Assembly: GCF_000975155.1 (NCBI RefSeq)
Contig: NZ_BBRG01000001.1
Span: 291,818-355,817 of the forward strand
Direction: 5' to 3'
Length of the DNA: 64,000 nucleotides
From: Demequina globuliformis
Lineage (GTDB): Bacteria; Actinomycetota; Actinomycetes; Actinomycetales; Demequinaceae
In this document: positions 58,621 through 64,000 of the stretch, in pieces
Numbering within the stretch: position 1 is the first letter of the stretch
How the letters are laid out: each line of letters starts with the position of its first letter
Program-made: the position numbers and the translations under genes
Notes under the pieces: model-generated
The model's input: the letters and a program-made list of their open reading frames with translations, nothing else
The model's database searches: none
Told to the model about the DNA's origin: nothing

Positions 58621-61221
58621 ATGCCAGGTACGAACCTCACTCGCGCGGAAGCTGAAGCCCGCGCCGCCATCGTCTCCACCGAGACCTACGACGTCGAGCT
58701 GGACCTCACCACCTCCGAGGAGACCTTCCGCTCGACCACGACCGTTCGCTTCTCCGCCACCGCCGGCGAGTCGACGTTCATCGATCTCATTGCTCCGACG
58801 GTGCACAGCATCGTCCTCAACGGCACCCAGCTGGACCCGGCCACGCACTTCGCCGACAGCCGGATCACGCTGCCCGACCTCGCCGAGCACAACGAGCTCA
58901 TCGTTGACGCCACCTGCGAGTACATGAACACGGGCGAGGGACTGCACCGCTTCGTGGACCCCGAGGACCACGAGGTGTACCTCTACAGCCAGTTCGAGGT
59001 GGCCGACACCCGCCGCATGTACGCCGTGTTCGAGCAGCCCGACCTCAAGGCCCAGTTCACCTTCGCGGTGACGGCGCCCGAGCACTGGCACGTGTTGAGC
59101 AACAACCCCGGCACCGCATCCCCGGTCGACGGCACCATCGCCATTGCAGGCAAGGACCGCGGCAAGGTGCGCTGGGAGTTCACCCAGACCACGACCCTCC
59201 CGTGCTACGTCACCGCGTTGGTCGCCGGCCCGTACCACGAGGTCGAGGGCACGGTTGAGTCGCGCAAGGGCACCCTGCGCGCCAACGTGTACTGCCGCGC
59301 GGCCTTGGCGCCGTACCTCGACGCAGACGTCATCTTGGACGACACGCAGAACGGCTTCACGTTCTACGAGGACAAGTTCCAGATGGACTACCCGTTCGAG
59401 AAGTACGACCAGATCTTTGTCCCGGAGTTCAACGCGGGCGCGATGGAAAACGCCGGCTGCGTGACCTTCCTCGAGGACTACGTGTTCCGTTCCAAGCCGC
59501 CGCAGGCGCGCGTCGAGCGCCGCACCGTCACGGTGCTGCACGAGCTCGCGCACATGTGGTTTGGCGACCTCGTCACCATGAAGTGGTGGAACGACCTGTG
59601 GCTCAATGAGTCGTTCGCGGAGTACGCGTCCACCGTCGCGACGGTGGAGACCACCAAGTGGAAGAACAACTGGGTCACGTTCAACTCGCTCGAGAAGACG
59701 TGGGCGGCCCGTCAGGACCAGCTGCCCAGCACGCACCCGATCATGGCCGACATCAAGGACCTCGAGGACGTCGAGGTCAACTTCGACGGCATCACCTACG
59801 CCAAGGGCGCCTCCGTGTTACGCCAGCTGGCCGCGTGGGTCGGTGAGGAGCAGTTCTTTGCGGGCGTCGCCGAGTACTTCCGCAAGCACCACCACTCCAA
59901 CACCACGCTGCGCGACCTGCTCGTCGAACTCGAGGCCACCTCCGGGCGCGACCTGAAGGAGTGGTCGGAGGTGTGGCTGCAGAAGGCCGGCATCACGACC
60001 CTGCGCCCCGAGATCGAGACGGACAGCCACGACGACATCGCCGTGTTCGCGGTCCGTCAGGAGGTCCCCGCCGAGTGGCCCACGCAGCGTCCACACCGCC
60101 TCGGAATTGGCGGCTACGACGTCGTGATCGGGGACGACGGTCACCACTACTTGGAGCGCACGCTCTTTGTCGAGATCGATGTGCGCGGAGAGCGCACCGA
60201 GGTCCCTGAACTGGTCGGCAAGCACCGTCCGGCGCTCATTTTGCTGAACGACGGGGACCTGGCGTACGCCAAGGTGCGTCTGGATGATCAGTCCCTCGCG
60301 ACTGCGGTCGAGCACGTGGCGGGCTTCACCGACCCACTCGCGCGTTCCATGGTGCTCACGGCAGCGTGGGACATGACGCGTGACGGCGAGATGCCTGCGC
60401 AGCAGTACGTGGACCTCGTGCTGCGTTCGATCGCGACGGAGACCGAGTCGACCACGGTGATGGTGCTCCTGCGCCAGCTCGCCACGACGCTCGGCCTCTA
60501 CGTGCACCCCGACGCCGCGGAGGACGTTGCGCACGACGCCGCGGACACACTGTGGCGCCTTGCCCTGTCCGCGGAGGCCGGCTCCGACACCCAGTTGCAG
60601 TTGGTGAAGGCCTACGCCTCCCACGCCGCGACCGACGCTCAGCTGGACACGCTCCAGGGCCTGATCGACGAGAAGCTCACGCTCGAGGGGCTCGAGATCG
60701 ACACCGATCTCACCTGGGACCTGTTGATCGGCTTGGTGGCAGGGGGCCGATGCTCGGAGGTTGCCATTGAGCTCCAGCTCACCAGGGACGCCACAGCCTC
60801 GGGCCACCGCCGTGCGGCCCAGGCGCGCGCAGCGATCGCGACCCCTGAGGGCAAGCGTGCGGCGTGGGATGCGCTCGTGAATGCGGAGAAGGACATGCCG
60901 AACGCGCTGCAGTTCGCCGCCACCAGTGGCTTTGGGCACGTCAACGACACCGACTTGCTGGTGCCGTTCGTGGACGAGTACTTCGCCTCGGTGCGCCGCA
61001 TCTACACGGACAAGACCAACGAGATGGCCACGACGCTGATCGAGGGTCTGTACCCGGTCGAGCTCGCTGGCCGCTTGCCCGACCTGCAGGCAAAGGCAGA
61101 CGCCTGGCTCGAGGCCAATGCGGATGCGCATGACGCGCTGAAGCGCCTGATCATCGAGGGCCGCGACGGCGTGCGCCGGGCCCTCGACAACCAGGCTGTC
61201 GACAAGGCCGCGCAGGCCTAG
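58621..61221 (+). CDS. pepN: M1 family aminopeptidase N, copy 1
   Basis: 866 residues. The exopeptidase motif GAMEN is at residues 273-277 and the zinc site HELAH is at 307-311 with Glu330 in WLNESFAEY. The C-terminal ERAP1-like helical domain covers residues 450-866. The enzyme removes N-terminal residues from peptides in the cytosol, completing Clp-type proteolysis. AACAAT lies 6 nt before the ATG; the frame upstream of it is not used. The paralog that follows shares the complete architecture. Confidence 0.95.
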   Translation: MPGTNLTRAEAEARAAIVSTETYDVELDLTTSEETFRSTTTVRFSATAGESTFIDLIAPTVHSIVLNGTQLDPATHFADSRITLPDLAEHNELIVDATCEYMNTGEGLHRFVDPEDHEVYLYSQFEVADTRRMYAVFEQPDLKAQFTFAVTAPEHWHVLSNNPGTASPVDGTIAIAGKDRGKVRWEFTQTTTLPCYVTALVAGPYHEVEGTVESRKGTLRANVYCRAALAPYLDADVILDDTQNGFTFYEDKFQMDYPFEKYDQIFVPEFNAGAMENAGCVTFLEDYVFRSKPPQARVERRTVTVLHELAHMWFGDLVTMKWWNDLWLNESFAEYASTVATVETTKWKNNWVTFNSLEKTWAARQDQLPSTHPIMADIKDLEDVEVNFDGITYAKGASVLRQLAAWVGEEQFFAGVAEYFRKHHHSNTTLRDLLVELEATSGRDLKEWSEVWLQKAGITTLRPEIETDSHDDIAVFAVRQEVPAEWPTQRPHRLGIGGYDVVIGDDGHHYLERTLFVEIDVRGERTEVPELVGKHRPALILLNDGDLAYAKVRLDDQSLATAVEHVAGFTDPLARSMVLTAAWDMTRDGEMPAQQYVDLVLRSIATETESTTVMVLLRQLATTLGLYVHPDAAEDVAHDAADTLWRLALSAEAGSDTQLQLVKAYASHAATDAQLDTLQGLIDEKLTLEGLEIDTDLTWDLLIGLVAGGRCSEVAIELQLTRDATASGHRRAAQARAAIATPEGKRAAWDALVNAEKDMPNALQFAATSGFGHVNDTDLLVPFVDEYFASVRRIYTDKTNEMATTLIEGLYPVELAGRLPDLQAKADAWLEANADAHDALKRLIIEGRDGVRRALDNQAVDKAAQA

Positions 61222-61236
61222 CCACCGCGAATGCTG

Positions 61237-61272
61237 TCGAGGGGTCGGGACCGCGAGGTCCTGGCCCCTCGA
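61237..61272 (+). terminator. hairpin terminator between the two aminopeptidase genes
   Basis: A 16-bp stem (TCGAGGGGTCGGGACC with GGTCCTGGCCCCTCGA, two G-U pairs), loop GCGA, so the copies are separate transcription units. Confidence 0.75.
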
Positions 61273-61332
61273 TGCGTTGGGGGCGGGACGTGGTGCCCTT
61301 GGGCGCGCCACGACGCGTGAAAGACTGCTCCC

Positions 61333-63894
61333 ATGCACACCCTGACTCGTGAGGAGGCCGCCGCGCGATCCGCGGCCGTGCCGACCGCCACCTACCGCAT
61401 TCACCTCGACTTCTCCCCTGCCGGCGACACGTTCCGCTCGGTCACGGAAGTGTCCTTCACCGCCGCGGAGGGAACTAACACGTTCCTCGACTTGGTGGGC
61501 ACGGCGACGCGAGTGGACGTCAACGGCGAGCGGCGCGACCCTGCCGAGGTACAGGACGGGGACCGCATCGCGCTGACCGGCCTGCGTGGCGACACCACCG
61601 TGGTGGTCGAGGCCGACTGCGCTTACCGCACCACCGGACAGGGCATCCACCGGTTCGTGGATCCCGAGACCGATGAGACGTTCCTGTACAGCCAGTTCGC
61701 GATCGATGATGCGCGCGGCGTGTTCGCCTGTTTTGACCAGCCGGACATCAAGGGCACCTTTGAGATCTCCGTCACCGCTCCCGATCACTGGCAGGTGGCG
61801 TCCAACTCCTTGCAGCCCGAGCCCGTGCGTGTCGGCGGCGAGTCCGTCGTCGCCGGGCAGACCCGCGGCCTGCTGAGGTGGGACTTCTCCCCCACGCCGC
61901 TGCTGCCGACCTATGTCGCGGCGATTGCCGCTGGCCCGTGGGCCTACGTGGAGACCACGCTGCGCTCCGCAGGTGGCGACGTCCCCGCACGCCTGTACGG
62001 CCGCCCTCAACTGGCCGATCACTTCGATGCGGAGGAGATCTTTGGCGCAGTGCAGGCGGGCATTGACCTGTACGAGCGCATCTTCGACACGGTGTACCCC
62101 TACGAGTGCTACGACCAGCTGTTCGCACCCCAATACAACCTAGGTGCGATGGAGAACGTGGGCCTGGTGACCATCAGCGAGGACAAGTTGCTGTTCCGCA
62201 CACGGCCCCCGCAGTCCGTGCAGGAGTCGCGCCTGGTAACGGTCCTCCATGAGCTGGCGCACATGTGGTTCGGCAACCTCGTCACCATGCGCTGGTGGGA
62301 CGACCTGTGGCTGAATGAGTCCTTTGCGGAGTTCGTCGGCACCCATGCGGGCGAGCGTGCGCAGGGGCTCGACGGCGCATGGACCGCGTTCGCAGCCGAG
62401 CGCAAGTCGGTGGCGTACGTCCAGGATCAGCTTCCGACCACGCACCCGGTGCTGTCGGACATCCCGGACATCGAGGCCGTTGCGGGCCAGTTCGACATGA
62501 TCACGTACGCCAAGGGTGCCTCTGCCTTGCGTCAGCTGGCACTGTGGCTGGGCGAGGACGTCTTCTTCGCGGGGGTGGCTCGCTACTTGAAGGCACACGC
62601 CTTCGGCAACGCCACCTTGCAGGACCTGTTCGCTGAACTTGAGGCCGTGTCCGGACGGGACCTGACTGCATGGTCGCGCGCGTGGCTGGAAACGGCAGGC
62701 CTCACCGGGGTCGGCGCGAGCGCAGAGGTGGCCGAGTCGGCTGTCGTCTCCCTCACGGTGACCGAGGACCTGCCTACCGGCGGCGTCCACCACCCGCATC
62801 AGTTGCAGGTGGCTGGATTCGGGGTTCGGGGGCAAGCGCTCGAGCGGCTGTGGACGCTGAGCGTCGCGACCGATGGCGCGAGCACCGAGGTGCCTGAGGC
62901 CCAAGGGCTGGCGGCGCCTGACCTGCTCATCGCGAACGACGGCGACCTCACCTACGCCAAGCTCCGACTGGACGAGCGCTCGACCGCCGTGGCGGTGACC
63001 CACGCCCGCGCGCTCCCGGAGGACATCCAGGTGGTCGTGCTAGGCGCCCTGTGGCACATGTGCCGCGATGGCCTGCTGCCCGCCTCCCAGTACGTCGACG
63101 CCGTTCGTCGCGCGGCCACGTCGATCACGAATCCGCAGGTGCTGGGAAGCCACCTTGCGAATGTGACGACCGCGATCCAGCGGTACGCGCCGCCCGCCGA
63201 CGCTCCGGAACTGTCCGTGACATGGGCCGATGCCCTGGCGGAGTTGGTCGACGCGGCTGAGGCCGGATCCGACGCCCAGATGCAGATGGTGCGCCGCTTT
63301 GCGGGTGCGACATGCACGGGCGACCACGGCCAGCGGGTCAAGCACTGGCTCGACGGTTCCGTGGAGCTACCGGGCCTGCCTATCGATAGTGAGCTCACGT
63401 GGGATCTGCTGGGCGGGCTCGCTCGCGTCAACGCGATTGACGACGAGGTGATTGATGAGTTCCTCGCTCGCGACCCAGGGTCAGCCGGTCAACGCCGCGC
63501 GGCAGGAGTGCGCGCCCAACTCGGGACTCCGGAGGCAAAGCAGCGCGCATGGAACCGCCTGGCTCGCCCCGACGGCGCGGTGCCCGCCAACGCGATTGCG
63601 TTCGAGATTGGTCTAGGACTCACCAGTTGCGCGGATCCCGAGGTGCTCGCGCCCATGCTCGGCGATGTCTTGGCGACGTTGCGCCCCACGTACGAATCGA
63701 TGGACCCCATGATGGGCGTGCGCGTCGCCAAGTACGTGATGCCCGTGATCCTCGCGGGCCGGGTCGATGGGCTGGACGGCATGCTCGAGGCATGGCTGGC
63801 CGACCACGCCGATGCCCCTGGCGTGCTCCGCAAGGTCGTCACGGAAGCGCTCGATGACGTCCGCCGCGCGCTTGCGGCGCAGGCCGCGCTGTAG
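61333..63894 (+). CDS. M1 family aminopeptidase N, copy 2
   Basis: 853 residues. GAMEN is at 271-275, and HELAH at 306-310 with NESFAEF after it, and the rest is collinear with copy 1. The sequences differ at many positions, especially in the C-terminal helical domain, so this is an old tandem duplication with probably different substrate preference. AAGACT lies 6 nt before the ATG. Both active sites are intact, so neither is degenerate. Confidence 0.93.
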   Translation: MHTLTREEAAARSAAVPTATYRIHLDFSPAGDTFRSVTEVSFTAAEGTNTFLDLVGTATRVDVNGERRDPAEVQDGDRIALTGLRGDTTVVVEADCAYRTTGQGIHRFVDPETDETFLYSQFAIDDARGVFACFDQPDIKGTFEISVTAPDHWQVASNSLQPEPVRVGGESVVAGQTRGLLRWDFSPTPLLPTYVAAIAAGPWAYVETTLRSAGGDVPARLYGRPQLADHFDAEEIFGAVQAGIDLYERIFDTVYPYECYDQLFAPQYNLGAMENVGLVTISEDKLLFRTRPPQSVQESRLVTVLHELAHMWFGNLVTMRWWDDLWLNESFAEFVGTHAGERAQGLDGAWTAFAAERKSVAYVQDQLPTTHPVLSDIPDIEAVAGQFDMITYAKGASALRQLALWLGEDVFFAGVARYLKAHAFGNATLQDLFAELEAVSGRDLTAWSRAWLETAGLTGVGASAEVAESAVVSLTVTEDLPTGGVHHPHQLQVAGFGVRGQALERLWTLSVATDGASTEVPEAQGLAAPDLLIANDGDLTYAKLRLDERSTAVAVTHARALPEDIQVVVLGALWHMCRDGLLPASQYVDAVRRAATSITNPQVLGSHLANVTTAIQRYAPPADAPELSVTWADALAELVDAAEAGSDAQMQMVRRFAGATCTGDHGQRVKHWLDGSVELPGLPIDSELTWDLLGGLARVNAIDDEVIDEFLARDPGSAGQRRAAGVRAQLGTPEAKQRAWNRLARPDGAVPANAIAFEIGLGLTSCADPEVLAPMLGDVLATLRPTYESMDPMMGVRVAKYVMPVILAGRVDGLDGMLEAWLADHADAPGVLRKVVTEALDDVRRALAAQAAL

Positions 63895-63921
63895 CGACAA
63901 GCGCGCCGCGCGTGAGGGTGA

Positions 63922-64000
63922 CTACCCCTGACGCGCGGTGCGCACCGCCTTGAGCAAACGCTTGAGGCGGGGGGGGTCGAACAGGTCGTCGAGCAAAACA
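63922..64000 (-). CDS. C-terminal fragment of an unidentified gene
   Basis: Reading from the right edge on the minus strand gives VLLDDLFDPPRLKRLLKAVR, then TARQG and a TAG stop (63922-63924). The gene runs off the window. The fragment is basic, with alternating Leu and Lys/Arg, but is too short to identify. It converges with the aminopeptidase gene. Confidence 0.4.
   Translation of the reverse strand, partial: VLLDDLFDPPRLKRLLKAVRTARQG

Noticed and set aside
57169..59736. An 855-codon minus-strand frame covering the MFS gene and much of pepN
   Set aside because: The part beyond 58527 is antisense to pepN. A TACACT hexamer 6 nt before GTG 58527 and the domain structure mark the true start.
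59818..62133. A 771-codon minus-strand frame across both aminopeptidase genes
   Set aside because: It is antisense to two clear M1 peptidase genes and has the low-complexity Val/Gly/Arg composition typical of G+C-rich shadow frames.
1..64000. CRISPR array, rRNA, prophage, conjugative element or complete insertion sequence
   Set aside because: No regularly spaced repeats, rRNA-like sequence, integrase, transposase, relaxase or phage structural gene was found.

Overview
The window is about 67% G+C and reads as the chromosome of a Gram-positive actinobacterium, probably a member of the Micrococcales. This rests on clpP1-clpP2 with a separate clpX, a CR-type haem-uptake locus built on HtaA domains, a mycothiol-synthase-like tandem GNAT, two Eis-like acetyltransferases, DtxR-like iron boxes, and many genes that start about 6 nt after a TANNNT -10 element (leaderless transcripts). 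No phage, CRISPR array, rRNA or intact insertion sequence is visible. Species-level placement is inference.

Layout. 0-9 kb: an MFS transporter tail, a TM2 protein, a 39-aa CxxC protein, an RraB-like protein, a three-gene minus-strand operon (SbnA-like PLP enzyme, FAD/NAD(P) oxidoreductase, Y4yA/SbnH-like PLP decarboxylase) of unknown product, arginine deiminase and a membrane alpha/beta hydrolase. 8.5-17 kb: haem acquisition, with a 1450-aa wall or membrane haem-binding protein carrying four HtaA domains facing an hmuO-hmuT-hmuU-hmuV operon. 17-27 kb: a CPA2 antiporter, a PadR-controlled membrane protein, an AhpD-like protein, a CPBP protease, valS and a DUF6318 lipoprotein. 27-34 kb: protein quality control (clpX, clpP2, clpP1, tig), interrupted by a small odd island at 30.2-31.6 kb. 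34-43 kb: an FGGY sugar kinase behind a LacI-type operator, acetyltransferases, a methyltransferase, a second CPBP protease, a double-MarR regulator, tRNA-Pro(TGG) and tRNA-Gly(TCC). 43-47 kb: cysteine synthesis (cysK-cysE) preceded by a Cys-rich leader ORF, then dps. 47-64 kb: tandem Eis-like genes, rpiB, an M13 peptidase, a maa-like acetyltransferase, a 34-aa Cys-rich protein, an ABC exporter, a pentapeptide-repeat protein, trmL, a MarR/MFS pair and two tandem M1 aminopeptidases.

How the genes work together. The haem locus is a complete path: surface capture (HtaA protein), lipoprotein receptor (HmuT), permease and ATPase (HmuUV), and ring opening (HmuO) to release iron. Both of its promoters carry the same GTAAGGNNTGCCT core, which suggests one iron regulator. 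Clp protease subunits and trigger factor lie close together. cysK and cysE form the two-step serine-to-cysteine pathway, and the upstream ORF with seven Cys codons in its last 18 codons, followed directly by a hairpin, suggests attenuation by cysteine supply.

The signals most worth a second look are the Cys-rich leader of cysK, a non-palindromic 10-mer (GGGCCGATGC) that I counted 18 times by eye where about 0.5 is expected, the uncharacterised SbnA/FAD/SbnH-like operon, a minimal divergent leaderless promoter at 55346-55355, and two families of intergenic palindromes.
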